Positions 1 through 8,152 of a DNA stretch of 42,041 bases are shown here, piece by piece (positions within the stretch are counted from its first letter, which is position 1; each line of letters opens with the position of its first letter). Both the position numbers and the translations under genes were made by a program. The notes below the pieces were generated by a model. The model saw nothing but the letters and a program-made list of their open reading frames with translations, did not search any database and was not told where the DNA came from. This DNA is from Bacteroidota bacterium (GTDB lineage: Bacteria; Bacteroidota; Bacteroidia; Chitinophagales; Chitinophagaceae). The DNA is taken from assembly GCA_023386045.1 (NCBI GenBank), contig JAEWKK010000015.1:1-42041 (forward strand). Reading direction: 5' to 3'.

Positions 1-1
1 C

Positions 2-73
2 AAATACCTGGCTGAAGAAAAAATGTTGGATCGCTTAACTTTAGAATCAGACAGTAATATCCTAACCCTATAA
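2..73 (+). CDS. C-terminal tail of an unidentified protein (partial)
   Basis: Only one forward frame stays open from the window edge: it encodes about 23 residues ending in SDSNILTL and stops with TAA at 71-73. The other two forward frames hit stops within the first 40 bases. The charged, helix-like tail (KYLAEEKMLDRL) looks like a protein C-terminus, but nothing in it identifies a family. The gene body lies outside the window. The following 200 bases hold no gene and become TTAAAC-rich just before the next gene's 3' end. Confidence 0.4.
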   Translation, partial: KYLAEEKMLDRLTLESDSNILTL

Positions 74-282
74 AACTAAATAAAGAAAATCCTTTAACTG
101 TCAGATGAAGTAGTGACGATTACACATTATGCATTAACGGAAACGCAAATTCTTAACCCTACTCTTACCCTTTTACGGATTCAAGGTTAGGTATGCCATT
201 ACATAACTTTTCCGGGTTTAAAAAGCAATCTCAAGTTTGAAGAACCCTTAAACCTTAAACTTTTAAACTTTAAACTAATGAA

Positions 283-450
283 TTACCTTCTTCCACGGCC
301 AACAAGCCAGAGGATCAGAGCCACTACTACTACAATAAGTATAATGGCCGACCAGAACCCTGCCTTAAAAATGCCTCCTACTACCTCGCATGAGCTGAGG
401 GTCATTGCCGTTGCTAACAAACCAAGCCATAAGATTGAATACTGTTTCAT
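283..450 (-). CDS. Small lipoprotein with one C-terminal membrane helix
   Basis: A 55-residue protein starting MKQYSILWLG. It has an N-terminal hydrophobic stretch ending in a lipobox (LSSC, Cys about residue 21), a short loop, and a strongly hydrophobic helix (WSAIILIVVVVALILWLV) followed by a basic end (GRGRR). The frame can be opened further to 477, but the ATG at 450 puts the signal sequence at the very N-terminus, so I prefer it. Similar tiny lipoproteins are common in Bacteroidota, where databases sometimes label them phosphatidate cytidylyltransferase; nothing here supports an enzyme. Function unknown. It stands alone, divergent from pheT. Confidence 0.7.
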   Translation of the reverse strand: MKQYSILWLGLLATAMTLSSCEVVGGIFKAGFWSAIILIVVVVALILWLVGRGRR

Positions 451-488
451 GAGATCGTCTTTTGGGGAATGATGCAAAAGCTTTGCCG

Positions 489-551
489 TCCTTCGCGGAG
501 CTCAGGAGGACAAAAAATATCGCGGAGCGAAGGATATCGAGGGGCGAAGGA
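489..551. repeat. Inverted repeat cluster TCCTTCGC / GCGAAGGA
   Basis: TCCTTCGC at 489-496 is matched by its exact complement GCGAAGGA twice, at 527-534 and 544-551. CGCGGAGC also recurs directly (495-502, 521-528), and CAGGAGGAC recurs at 503-511 and near 600. The two alternative pairings could form mutually exclusive hairpins in RNA. The segment lies in the 296-base gap between the small lipoprotein and pheT; no frame in it looks like a gene. Confidence 0.45.
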
Positions 552-717
552 GAACAAGCTAAGGCATATATAGAGTTACATCAGAAATAACGAACGTTCA
601 GGAGGACGAACCAGAAGAGATATCATGGGAAATTCACCTGCCCTTCCAATTGCTGGATAGACTGCCAGCTCTTCTTATAAAATCCTTATAATCTGTCTCA
701 TCCGTCTCATCCTCTCT

Positions 718-725
718 TATCTTTG
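718..725 (+). promoter_or_regulatory. TATCTTTG promoter -7 element of pheT
   Basis: Exact match to the Bacteroidota sigma-A -7 consensus TAnnTTTG, 21 bases before the pheT ATG. A TTG start codon that would extend the pheT frame (723) lies inside this element, which argues against that longer start. No convincing -33 TTTG is seen. Confidence 0.6.
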
Positions 726-746
726 CCGATTTACAAACAATCGCAA

Positions 747-3167
747 ATGACGATCTCTTATAAATGGCTGAGCCAATACCTGCCCCTAACCCTGGAACCT
801 GAAAGACTTTCAAGGATCCTGACTTCCATAGGTCTTGAAGTAGAGAAAATGGAGAATTTTGAAGAAGTCAAGGGTGGCCTCAAAGGCCTGGTGATTGGCG
901 AGGTTCTGGAAGCCACACAACATCCTAATGCTGATAAATTAAAACTTACCCGTGTCACCATTGGCAAGGACGAACCCCTGCAGGTGGTTTGTGGCGCTCC
1001 TAATGTGGCGGCAGGACAGAAAGTGATTGTAGCTACAGTGGGCACCACCATCTACCCCAAATCCGGTGAGCCTCTTACCATGAGAGTGGCCAAGATCAGG
1101 GGTGTGGAAAGCTATGGTATGATCTGCGCCGAAGATGAAATAGGCCTGGGTGATTCTCACGCGGGCATTATGGTATTGCCCTCCGATACGATTGTGGGTA
1201 CCGATGCTGCAGACTATTTCCAGCCATTCAGCGATATCATTTATGAAATAGGACTTACTCCCAACCGCATGGATGCCATGAGCCACTTGGGAGTGGCCCG
1301 CGATGTTTGCGCTTACCTGAGTCACCACGAGCGTAAAGAATACAAGCCTGTATTGCCACAAAATCATTTTAAGGTGGACAAGGCCACACTTCCGATTACT
1401 GTTGAAGTGGAAAATCGTGAGGCCTGTAAGCGTTACTCTGGTGTTTGCATTGCCAACGTGCAGGTGAAGGAATCACCAAAATGGCTACAGGAACGACTGA
1501 AATCCATTGGCCTCCGCCCCATCAACAATATTGTAGACATTACCAACTTCATCCAGCACGAAACTGGACAGCCTCTGCATGCTTTTGATTACGATGCCAT
1601 CACGGATCATAAGGTAGTGGTGAAGACCTTGCCTGAAGGAACTGCTTTCACTACGCTTGATGAAAAAGAAAGAAAATTAAATGCCGCTGACCTGATGATC
1701 TGCGATGCCAAAGAACCCATGTGCATTGCTGGTGTTTTTGGTGGACTGCATAGTGGAGTGACAGAGAAAACAACCAATATATTTTTGGAGAGCGCCTGGT
1801 TCGATCCCGTTTTCATTCGCAAAACTTCTTTCCGTCATGGATTGAGAACAGATGCTGCTACGAGATTTGAAAAAGGCATCGACATTTCCAACACGGTGAA
1901 TGTGGCTAAGAGAGCGGCCATGCTGATCAAAGAGATTGCTGGCGGTTCTATTGCCTCTGATATAGTGGATATCTATCCCTCTCCTGAACCCAGGAAAGAA
2001 GTCACAATAAGATTCCAGTACCTCAAAAAGCTGAGTGGAAAAAGCTATCACCCAGATGCAGTTAAAACCATTCTTCAAAGCCTGGGTTTTGGCATTGTGC
2101 GTGAAAGCGTTGATGCCATCATACTGGAAGTGCCTTATCACAAACCAGACATTTCACTGCCTGCAGATATAGTAGAAGAGATTCTGAGAATTGACGGACT
2201 GGATAATATTGATATTCCTACCACCATCAGCATTTCACCATCGGTGGAAACTCTTTACAAAAAAGAACAGCTGAAAGAAAAATTATCGAATATTCTTACG
2301 GGTCTGGGCTTTACAGAAATACTCACAAATTCCATTACCAATTCTGCATATTTCAACGAACAGGAACTGGAAACTACAGTGAAGTTGCTGAATAACCTGA
2401 GCAATGAACTGAATGTCATGAGACCTTCGATGCTCCATACAGCACTTGAAGTGATCTCTTTCAATATCAACCGGAAAAATAATAGCCTGAAGTTCTTTGA
2501 ATTTGGGAAGACCTATTCCACTTCGGGTCCGGGACATTATGCTGAGACCAATCATCTTTGTCTTTATGTAACGGGCCAGCAAAGGGAACAAAGCTGGAAA
2601 GAAAAAGAAAAAGCTGCTGACATTTATTATATCAAGGGTGTGGCAGAAGCCCTGTTATCAAATATGGGTGTAGCTAACGGAAGCTTCGAGATGAGCCAGT
2701 CCAATGAACTGAATCCTTCACTGGTTTCAAAGATCAATGGTGAAAAAATACTCCAGTTGGGTAGATTGTCTCCTGCACTGGCTTCCAGGTTTGATATCAA
2801 ACAACCTGTATTCTTTGCTGATTTTTACTGGGATCATATTTTGGATCATGCAGCAAAGCAGGTACAGTTCAGGGAGATCGCAAAATATCCTTCTGTAGAA
2901 AGGGACCTGGCCATGGTGGTACCTCAATCCATGAAGTATGAAGCTATCCAGGAGCAGGTGGCCAAACTTCAGCTCAAAAATCTTAAACACATCAAACTCT
3001 TTGATGTATTTGAAAGTGAAAAGCTGGGCAGCGGCAAGAAATCAATGGCTATCAATCTTAGTTTTCTTGACGAAGAAAAAACTCTGACCGACAAGGAAAT
3101 TGATGCCTGGATGAATAAAATCATGACTACCTTAGAGAAAGAACTCCAGGCCGAAATCAGAAAATAA
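747..3167 (+). CDS. pheT: Phenylalanine--tRNA ligase beta subunit
   Basis: Beta subunit of the alpha2-beta2 cytoplasmic enzyme that charges tRNA-Phe. The 806-residue length is normal for bacterial PheT. Visible parts in order: N-terminal EMAP-type tRNA-binding fold (about residues 40-150, with HPNADKL and VVCGAPNV), the B3/B4 editing region (GLTPNRMDAMSHLGVARD near 175, RPINNIVDITN near 255, LHAFDYD), the B5 domain (about 405-475), the catalytic-like core, and the C-terminal anticodon-binding FDX-ACB domain (FREIAKYPSVERDLAMVV near 715 onward). The longest frame begins at a TTG at 723, but that codon sits in the promoter element, so the ATG at 747 (MTISYKWLSQYLP) is the start. pheS is not in the window. 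The next gene follows after one base, so the two are cotranscribed. Confidence 0.97.
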   Translation: MTISYKWLSQYLPLTLEPERLSRILTSIGLEVEKMENFEEVKGGLKGLVIGEVLEATQHPNADKLKLTRVTIGKDEPLQVVCGAPNVAAGQKVIVATVGTTIYPKSGEPLTMRVAKIRGVESYGMICAEDEIGLGDSHAGIMVLPSDTIVGTDAADYFQPFSDIIYEIGLTPNRMDAMSHLGVARDVCAYLSHHERKEYKPVLPQNHFKVDKATLPITVEVENREACKRYSGVCIANVQVKESPKWLQERLKSIGLRPINNIVDITNFIQHETGQPLHAFDYDAITDHKVVVKTLPEGTAFTTLDEKERKLNAADLMICDAKEPMCIAGVFGGLHSGVTEKTTNIFLESAWFDPVFIRKTSFRHGLRTDAATRFEKGIDISNTVNVAKRAAMLIKEIAGGSIASDIVDIYPSPEPRKEVTIRFQYLKKLSGKSYHPDAVKTILQSLGFGIVRESVDAIILEVPYHKPDISLPADIVEEILRIDGLDNIDIPTTISISPSVETLYKKEQLKEKLSNILTGLGFTEILTNSITNSAYFNEQELETTVKLLNNLSNELNVMRPSMLHTALEVISFNINRKNNSLKFFEFGKTYSTSGPGHYAETNHLCLYVTGQQREQSWKEKEKAADIYYIKGVAEALLSNMGVANGSFEMSQSNELNPSLVSKINGEKILQLGRLSPALASRFDIKQPVFFADFYWDHILDHAAKQVQFREIAKYPSVERDLAMVVPQSMKYEAIQEQVAKLQLKNLKHIKLFDVFESEKLGSGKKSMAINLSFLDEEKTLTDKEIDAWMNKIMTTLEKELQAEIRK

Positions 3168-3168
3168 T

Positions 3169-3453
3169 ATGACGGTTGATCACCAATTTAATTTACTGAA
3201 TGAAAAGCTTCAGCTCCTTCTGAGACAGCATAACCGTGTGCAGAAGGAAAATGAAAGACTGAAGCAGGAACTGGATGAAGCGAAGTCACGCGAATTACAG
3301 GTGCAGCAACGCATGGAAGAACTGGAACAGCAGATCAGCATTTTGAAACTTGGCGCTGGCGAAATGAATGAAAAGGATAAAAAAGAATTTGAAAAAAAGA
3401 TCAATGGCTATTTGAGGGATGTAGATAAGTGTATTGCTTTTTTGAGTTCGTAG
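3169..3453 (+). CDS. Short coiled-coil protein between pheT and zapA
   Basis: A 94-residue, highly charged protein. Residues about 5-62 form an uninterrupted heptad-like helix (NLLNEKLQLLLRQHNRVQKENERLKQELDEAKSRELQV), followed by a short basic segment and a C-terminal helix ending in CIAFLSS. It has no signal peptide or membrane segment. It starts one base after the pheT stop, so it is very likely translationally coupled to pheT. The next gene on the strand is zapA, and its general form resembles ZapB-like division coiled-coil proteins; a role with ZapA is an inference from position only. No catalytic motif is present. Confidence 0.8.
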   Translation: MTVDHQFNLLNEKLQLLLRQHNRVQKENERLKQELDEAKSRELQVQQRMEELEQQISILKLGAGEMNEKDKKEFEKKINGYLRDVDKCIAFLSS

Positions 3454-3532
3454 TTCATGGTTCATAGTTCATAGATCATAGTTCATAGTTCATAGTAGAT
3501 GGCAAATAGCAAATGGCGAATGGCTAGGTTGG
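3454..3532 (+). repeat. Heptamer array: (GTTCATA)n then (TGGCAAA)n
   Basis: Directly after the coiled-coil gene's stop come about seven imperfect 7-base units related to GTTCATA (variants GTTCATG, GATCATA), then about four units related to TGGCAAA (TAGCAAA, TGGCGAA). The 353-base gap to zapA otherwise holds an AT-rich, gene-free stretch (about 3540-3700) and the 35-bp repeats described separately. A 77-codon open frame across the gap is a by-product of the repeats. Confidence 0.8.
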
Positions 3533-3703
3533 TTTAAGGTTTAAGGTTTTTGCATAGGGATCCTGTTTTTATAGATAGATGTCGACGATTGGATTTGGTT
3601 CATGAGAAAAGCTGGCTGAAGTATCTGATAATAAAAATTCAAAATTGTAAACCACAAACAAAAAGATCATCGCCAATAACGCAAATAAGAAATCTACAAT
3701 ATA

Positions 3704-3808
3704 AAAATACTGACCACTCACTACTCACTATTCACCATAAAATACTGACAACTCACTACTCACTATTCACCAAAAAATACTGACAACTCACCATTCACCA
3801 TTCACCAT
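3704..3808 (+). repeat. Three tandem 35-bp repeats ending in the zapA start codon
   Basis: Copies begin at 3704, 3739 and 3774, each starting AAAATACTGAC and ending TTCACCA plus A or T. Each 35-bp unit is itself made of 7-base parts (ACTCACT/ACTCACC/ATTCACC). Copies 1 and 2 differ at 2 positions, copy 3 at a few more. The last two bases of copy 3 are the A and T of the zapA ATG, so the whole translation initiation region is repeat DNA and has no Shine-Dalgarno sequence. Confidence 0.9.
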
Positions 3809-4094
3809 GACAGATTTAATCCCACTCAACCTTCTCATCGGCGACCGCACCTACAGGGTTCGCATCAATCCAAAGGATGAAGAAGTGGTTCGCAAAACCG
3901 TGAAGACCATCAACGACAAACTGATGGAATTTAAAACACATTTTGCCGGCAAGGATATGCAGGACTATATCGCCATGGTACTGGTCTGGTTTGCAACGGA
4001 GCAGAATGCAGCCATCTCCAACCAGGTGAACCTTGACAATGTCAGCAGCCGCTTGCAGACGCTTGAAAAAATGATCGACGGCGCGTTGGAGTAA
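3807..4094 (+). CDS. zapA: Cell division protein ZapA
   Basis: A 95-residue cytoplasmic protein that promotes bundling of FtsZ protofilaments at the division ring. The N-terminal globular head (LIPLNLLIGDRTYRVRINPKDEEVVRK, with the typical I.G..Y.... DEE pattern) is followed by a long helix (VKTINDKLMEFKT... TEQNAAISNQVNLDNVSSRLQTLEKMIDGAL) that gives the dimerisation coiled coil; length and order match the ZapA family. The ATG follows directly from a heptamer-based repeat array. A pheT - small coiled-coil - zapA order followed by rny is what I would expect for this lineage; here rny is separated from zapA by a reverse-strand gene. Confidence 0.9.
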   Translation: MTDLIPLNLLIGDRTYRVRINPKDEEVVRKTVKTINDKLMEFKTHFAGKDMQDYIAMVLVWFATEQNAAISNQVNLDNVSSRLQTLEKMIDGALE

Positions 4095-4148
4095 ATCTTT
4101 TCAACTTTAAACGAAATAGTAAAAAGAATAGATCAATGAATAGATGAA

Positions 4149-4313
4149 CTTTGTGTCCATTGTGGTTCTTAGTGAAATTTGTGCTCCTAAAACCCTGTAA
4201 GGGAGCCGGATCATAAAGCGCACAAAGAAGTCACGAAGAACACAACGCATTTTTTATCTGACGCTGTTTACAATTCCTTGTGTTCTCAGTGGTTCCTGGT
4301 GGCCTTTGTGATC
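4149..4313. repeat. Three related TTTGTG/TTGTGTTCTT elements, one inverted
   Basis: Two forward copies (about 4149-4185 and 4276-4310) share the pattern TTGTGT..T..GTGGTTC.T.GTG....TTTGTG. A third, about 4220-4246, is in the opposite sense (CACAAAGAAGTCACGAAGAA). The inverted and the following copy can pair (CACAAAG with CTTTGTG, GAACACAA with TTGTGTTC) into a long hairpin around 4220-4310. This occupies the middle of the 420-base gap between zapA and the thioredoxin gene; I see no gene in the rest (4095-4148 and 4314-4514). Confidence 0.55.
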
Positions 4314-4514
4314 CAAAAAAATCAGATCGAGAGCTGATGAATCATGTTAAAGAAAGAACAAGGCGCTGAAGTGTGCGACGCAACAAAAGCCTAATAGTAG
4401 TACTAAAGCCGACTTCCAAAAAACAAAACCCAGTTAAGATCCATCTCCGGTAACTAATGACTAATGATGTATACCTCCATCAAATCGAAAAGATGAAGTC
4501 AATATCTTCCTTCA

Positions 4515-5642
4515 TCATTTTGGAAGGATCTCTTCCAGTTTTTGAACCAGCTCTTCTCCCCTGATGTTTTTGGCAACGATCTTACCTGAAGGATCTATCA
4601 ACAGGTTTTGAGGGATGGCCCTGATACCATATTGTTTGGCTACTGCATTGTCCCAGAATTTCAAATCGCTCACCTGCGTCCAGGTCAGGTTGTCCTTATG
4701 AATGGCTGCCATCCATTTATCCTTTGCATCTGGCCTGTCGAGTGAAACGCCCAATACTGTAAAATTCCTGTCCTTATAATTATTAAAGGCCTTTACCACG
4801 TTTGGATTTTCCCTGCGGCAGGGACCACACCAGCTGGCCCAGAAATCAACCAGCACATATTTTCCTTTGAATGAAGAAAGTGAAACTGGATTTCCCAGTG
4901 TATCATTTTGTGTAAAGTCCATGGCATAGCTGCCCACTGCAGTTTTCTTGGCAATCTCTATTTGATCTTTGAAACCTGAAGCCGAAGGAATTTGTTTCGC
5001 TTCTCCAGAAAGTCCAACAAACAAGGGCTCAACCTTTACAGGATCCATATCCCAGCCTGCATATTGCTTTAAAGCATACAGGGCTACAGGAGAACTGCCA
5101 TGGGTTTTTACAAACTGGGCATAGCCTTTTTCTTTCATTTCACTCTCCAGGGCATCAATCTCCTTTTCGATGCGGTCCATGGCTTCTTTATCATTCATTT
5201 TAGCGGCCGCATTATAGTTCAGGAAAAGCTTGTTCAAATCCATATCGTAAGTACTGATAGATGATTTCAGTTCCAGGTAATCCTGGTGTGATTTAGAACC
5301 CTTAACCACAGTCTGTTCCAGTGAATCTTTTGAAATGACCTCCATCTTGCCAGGCTCCATGAATAACTGGTAAGTTTCTCTTTTGGGTTTATCCTCTCCT
5401 TCCTGCGGAAGGTATTTCACCATCAGGGTTGCCAGTACGGGCTCGCTGATCTGTCCTTCGATCTTGTACTCTCCATTTTTGGGCTGAACGCTGTCAATGA
5501 CAGATTTATCGCCGGACATATACCGCAGGTAAACCCAGTCCGCCTGGCGATTCAGATTCAGATTTCCTTTGATCTTGAATTCTTTTCCATTCTGGGCCAG
5601 GGCTGTCACGGGCAGCAACAGCAACAGGAGCATTTTTTTCAT
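4515..5642 (-). CDS. Secreted thioredoxin-like protein with DUF4369 domain (TlpA/ResA type)
   Basis: A 375-residue exported thiol-disulfide protein. A signal peptide (MKKMLLLLLLPVTALAQ) is followed by a DUF4369-type beta domain (about 20-125: FKIKGNLNL... VIDSVQPKNGEYKIEG), a helical linker (about 125-235), and a C-terminal redoxin domain. The domain has the active site WCGPC at 271-275, preceded by GKYVLVDFWAS, and the cis-proline at 344 (GIRAIPQNLLIDPSGKI). This architecture is common in Bacteroidota, usually in the periplasm, for reducing or isomerising disulfides; the partner is unknown. It lies alone on the reverse strand, between zapA and rny. No clear Shine-Dalgarno sequence precedes the ATG. 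Confidence 0.9.
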   Translation of the reverse strand: MKKMLLLLLLPVTALAQNGKEFKIKGNLNLNRQADWVYLRYMSGDKSVIDSVQPKNGEYKIEGQISEPVLATLMVKYLPQEGEDKPKRETYQLFMEPGKMEVISKDSLEQTVVKGSKSHQDYLELKSSISTYDMDLNKLFLNYNAAAKMNDKEAMDRIEKEIDALESEMKEKGYAQFVKTHGSSPVALYALKQYAGWDMDPVKVEPLFVGLSGEAKQIPSASGFKDQIEIAKKTAVGSYAMDFTQNDTLGNPVSLSSFKGKYVLVDFWASWCGPCRRENPNVVKAFNNYKDRNFTVLGVSLDRPDAKDKWMAAIHKDNLTWTQVSDLKFWDNAVAKQYGIRAIPQNLLIDPSGKIVAKNIRGEELVQKLEEILPK

Positions 5643-5742
5643 GTCGAGGAGAATTTGAGACTAAAGTTGAGGGAAAATCATCATAAAATTCTTACCCTTC
5701 ATCACAAGAAAAGGAGTATTAACCAAAATATCACCCGTTTTG

Positions 5743-5750
5743 TATCTTCG
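5743..5750 (+). promoter_or_regulatory. TATCTTCG promoter-like element upstream of rny
   Basis: A one-base variant of the TAnnTTTG -7 element, preceded by TTTTG. It lies 74 bases before the rny ATG, giving a leader of about 70 bases. The same TATCTTCG variant stands before the M20 dipeptidase gene at 15047. Confidence 0.45.
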
Positions 5751-5824
5751 CTATCCTGCCATAAAAAGCGGAATGACAAGTTATTGCATCTATATCAACC
5801 TGGAAATTTTAAAAAATACGATTA

Positions 5825-7390
5825 ATGGAACTCAACATATTCACAGTAATAGTTGCTGTAGTGGCCCTTGTGGTGGGCATTATAGTGGGCAAACTGGTCT
5901 TTGCCAAAGACACACGTAAAAAACTGGAAGAAGCTGAAATGCAGGCACAAAGCCTGATCAAGGAGGCCCAGTTAAGAGCAGAAACCGTACGCAAGGAAAA
6001 AGAACTTGAAGCCAAGGAAAGATTTGTTCAACTCAAGGCCGAGCATGAAAGAGAGGTGCTGGAAAGAAACCGCAGGGTGAGTGATTCTGAGAACCGCATC
6101 AAACAAAAAGAGTCCGCGCTGAACCAGAAGATTGAGCAACTGGAAAGACAGTCAAAGGAAAACGATGCCATCAAACAAAATCTCAACAGGCAGATTGAAG
6201 TGGTAAATACGCGCCAGGCCGAACTGGAAAAACACCAGGAAGAGCATATGCGCAGACTTGAAAAGATCTCCGGCCTCACAGCTGAAGAAGCCAAGGCACA
6301 ACTGGTGGAAGGATTGAAGCAGGAAGCACATTCGCAGGCGCTCGGACTGCAACAGGAGATCATTGATGAAGCCAAGCAGAAAGCCAATAAGGAAGCACGC
6401 AAGATTGTTATTCAAAGTATACAGCGAACCGCAGCCGAACAGGCTATTGAGAATGCTATCACGGTTTTCAACCTTGAGAGCGACGAGATCAAAGGCCAGA
6501 TCATTGGCCGTGAAGGAAGAAATATCCGCGCAATTGAAGCCGCAACAGGTGTTGATCTTATTGTAGATGATACTCCTGAAGCCATCATTCTTTCCTGCTT
6601 TGATCCATTAAGAAGAGAGATCGCCCGTCTTTCCCTGCAACGCCTGGTTTCCGATGGAAGGATTCACCCGGCACGTATCGAAGAAGTGGTGGAGAAAACC
6701 CGTCGCCAGTTAGAAGAGCAGGTGATGGAGATCGGTGAAAGAACAGTGATCGAGCTGGGTATTCATGGTTTGCATAAGGAGCTGGTGCGTATTGTAGGTA
6801 AGATGCGTTTCCGTTCTTCTTATGGACAAAATCTCCTGATGCACAGTCGTGAGGTAGCTAATTTATGTGCGGTGATGGCAGCCGAACTGGGTCTCAATCC
6901 CAAGCTAGCCAAACGTGCCGGCTTACTGCACGACATTGGTAAGGTGCCTGATGAAGAAACTGAATTGAGCCATGCCCTTTTGGGTGCCAAGCTGGCTGAA
7001 AAATATGGTGAAGTTCCTGCAGTGGTGAATGCTATCGGCGCCCACCACGATGAAATGGAAATGCAATACGTGATCTCTCCAATTGTTCAGGCCTGTGATG
7101 CCATCTCCGGAGCAAGACCTGGAGCCAGAAGGGAGATCATGCAGCAGTACCTGCAAAGAATCAAGGAATTGGAAAACCTGGCGCAGACTTATAATGGTGT
7201 TGAAAAGGCTTATGCCATCCAGGCTGGTCGCGAGTTACGTGTGATAGTTGAAGCAGATAAGGTTTCTGATGGTGACAGTGAAAAACTTTCATTCGAGATC
7301 GCGCAAAAGATCCAGACAGAAATGACCTATCCAGGACAGATCAAAGTAACTGTGATCAGGGAAAAAAGAGCCGTGAACGTAGCCAGGTAA
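5825..7390 (+). CDS. rny: Ribonuclease Y
   Basis: Membrane-anchored endoribonuclease that initiates mRNA decay. The 521 residues show the standard RNase Y order: N-terminal membrane helix (about 4-26), a long charged coiled coil (about 30-200), a KH RNA-binding domain with the GxxG loop (IIGREGRN at 226-233), and an HD metal-dependent phosphodiesterase domain with His-Asp at 369-370 (AGLLHDIGKVPDEE), followed by AIGAHHDE and VQACDAISGARPGAR. The start ATG places the helix at the N-terminus. It is followed 20 bases later by a clear Rho-independent terminator, so it ends its transcript. Confidence 0.97.
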   Translation: MELNIFTVIVAVVALVVGIIVGKLVFAKDTRKKLEEAEMQAQSLIKEAQLRAETVRKEKELEAKERFVQLKAEHEREVLERNRRVSDSENRIKQKESALNQKIEQLERQSKENDAIKQNLNRQIEVVNTRQAELEKHQEEHMRRLEKISGLTAEEAKAQLVEGLKQEAHSQALGLQQEIIDEAKQKANKEARKIVIQSIQRTAAEQAIENAITVFNLESDEIKGQIIGREGRNIRAIEAATGVDLIVDDTPEAIILSCFDPLRREIARLSLQRLVSDGRIHPARIEEVVEKTRRQLEEQVMEIGERTVIELGIHGLHKELVRIVGKMRFRSSYGQNLLMHSREVANLCAVMAAELGLNPKLAKRAGLLHDIGKVPDEETELSHALLGAKLAEKYGEVPAVVNAIGAHHDEMEMQYVISPIVQACDAISGARPGARREIMQQYLQRIKELENLAQTYNGVEKAYAIQAGRELRVIVEADKVSDGDSEKLSFEIAQKIQTEMTYPGQIKVTVIREKRAVNVAR

Positions 7391-7410
7391 AAATGGCCAA
7401 ACAAAATTTT

Positions 7411-7440
7411 AAAAAGAGTTCCCTCCGAACTCTTTTTTTT
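7411..7440 (+). terminator. Rho-independent terminator of rny
   Basis: Perfect 9-bp stem AAAGAGTTC (7413-7421) / GAACTCTTT (7427-7435), loop CCTCC, then a run of T to 7440. It starts 20 bases after the rny stop. Confidence 0.85.
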
Positions 7441-7544
7441 GTTAGTAGCAGAACCCGAAAGAAAGTTTTGCACTAATAATGCAAGACATTAATGATTAGC
7501 TGCAAAAAATTATAAAATAAAAAAAGAATAGCACCAACAAGAAT

Positions 7545-7626
7545 ACTCACCACTCACCACTCACCTCTCACCAAAATTCACCACTCACCAAAACTCACCA
7601 CTCACCACTCACCATTCACCATACCA
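7545..7626 (+). repeat. (ACTCACC)n heptamer array upstream of rimM
   Basis: About nine units ACTCACC/TCTCACC/ATTCACC, interrupted twice by three extra A bases, run to CACCATACCA at 7617-7626 and directly into the rimM promoter element. The remaining gap DNA (7441-7544) is AT-rich and gene-free. Confidence 0.85.
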
Positions 7627-7634
7627 TACCTTTG
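7627..7634 (+). promoter_or_regulatory. TACCTTTG promoter -7 element of rimM
   Basis: Exact TAnnTTTG match ending 5 bases before the rimM ATG, so the transcript would be leaderless or nearly so. The 18 bases from 7617 to 7634 (CACCATACCATACCTTTG) match those at 11743-11760 before dinB at 17 positions. Confidence 0.65.
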
Positions 7635-7639
7635 CACCA

Positions 7640-8152
7640 ATGGAATACTTCAGGATCGGAAAATTTGTGGCCACATTTGGATTGAAGGGAGAGTTGGTAC
7701 TCAAGCACAATCTTGGGAAGAAATCTTCACTAAAAGGTATAAAGGCAGTTTTTATTGAAGAAAAGAAAACTAGTTTCATTCCCTGGTTTGTAGAAGCCAC
7801 GAGGATTAGGAATGATGAAGAAACTTACTTCAAGATCGAAGGCATAGAAACAAAGGAGCAGGCAAACAGGCTGGCGCAGAAAGAAGTGTGGGTGACCGAA
7901 GAGGATTTTAAAAAGTTTTCATCAAAATCCTCTCCGATCAACCTCCTTGGATATGAGATCGTGGAAGATGAAAAAGTTTTGGGCAGGATTGAGGAAGTGA
8001 TAGAACAACCTCACCAGGTTCTTTGTCGCGTTGATATCAATGGCAAAGAAGCCTACATTCCCCTGCACGAAGAAACCATTATCAGGATCGACCGGCGGAA
8101 ACGGCAGGTTGTAGTCGAGCTGCCTCCAGGATTACTGGAAATTTATCTGTAG
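7640..8152 (+). CDS. rimM: Ribosome maturation factor RimM
   Basis: A 170-residue factor that binds ribosomal protein S19 and helps 30S head assembly. The N-terminal RimM barrel is visible (FRIGKFVATFGLKGELVLKH, typical of the family's GxxxxxhGhxGE start), with a TYFKIEGIETKEQANRLAQKEVWV segment, then the C-terminal PRC barrel (INLLGYEIVEDEKVLGRIEEVIEQPHQVLCRVDINGKEAYIPLHEETIIRID in pieces). Its usual neighbours rpsP and trmD are absent: trmD lies 16 kb away and rpsP is not in the window. The promoter element is 5 bases before the ATG and comes out of a heptamer array. The 3' end overlaps the convergent DinB-fold gene by 71 bases. Confidence 0.95.
   Translation: MEYFRIGKFVATFGLKGELVLKHNLGKKSSLKGIKAVFIEEKKTSFIPWFVEATRIRNDEETYFKIEGIETKEQANRLAQKEVWVTEEDFKKFSSKSSPINLLGYEIVEDEKVLGRIEEVIEQPHQVLCRVDINGKEAYIPLHEETIIRIDRRKRQVVVELPPGLLEIYL

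Noticed and set aside
723..746. TTG start extending PheT by 8 residues
   Set aside because: The codon lies inside the TATCTTTG promoter element; family start is the ATG at 747.
3550..3783. 77-codon open frame between coiled-coil gene and zapA
   Set aside because: Its C-terminal half is just translated repeat (HSLLTIHH..., HYSLFTKK) and it matches no family.
5643..5824. 6S RNA between zapA and rny
   Set aside because: No long self-complementary stem of 6S type could be seen in this gap or in 4095-4514.
7545..7626. CRISPR array
   Set aside because: Units are only 7 bases with no spacers; no cas genes in the window.
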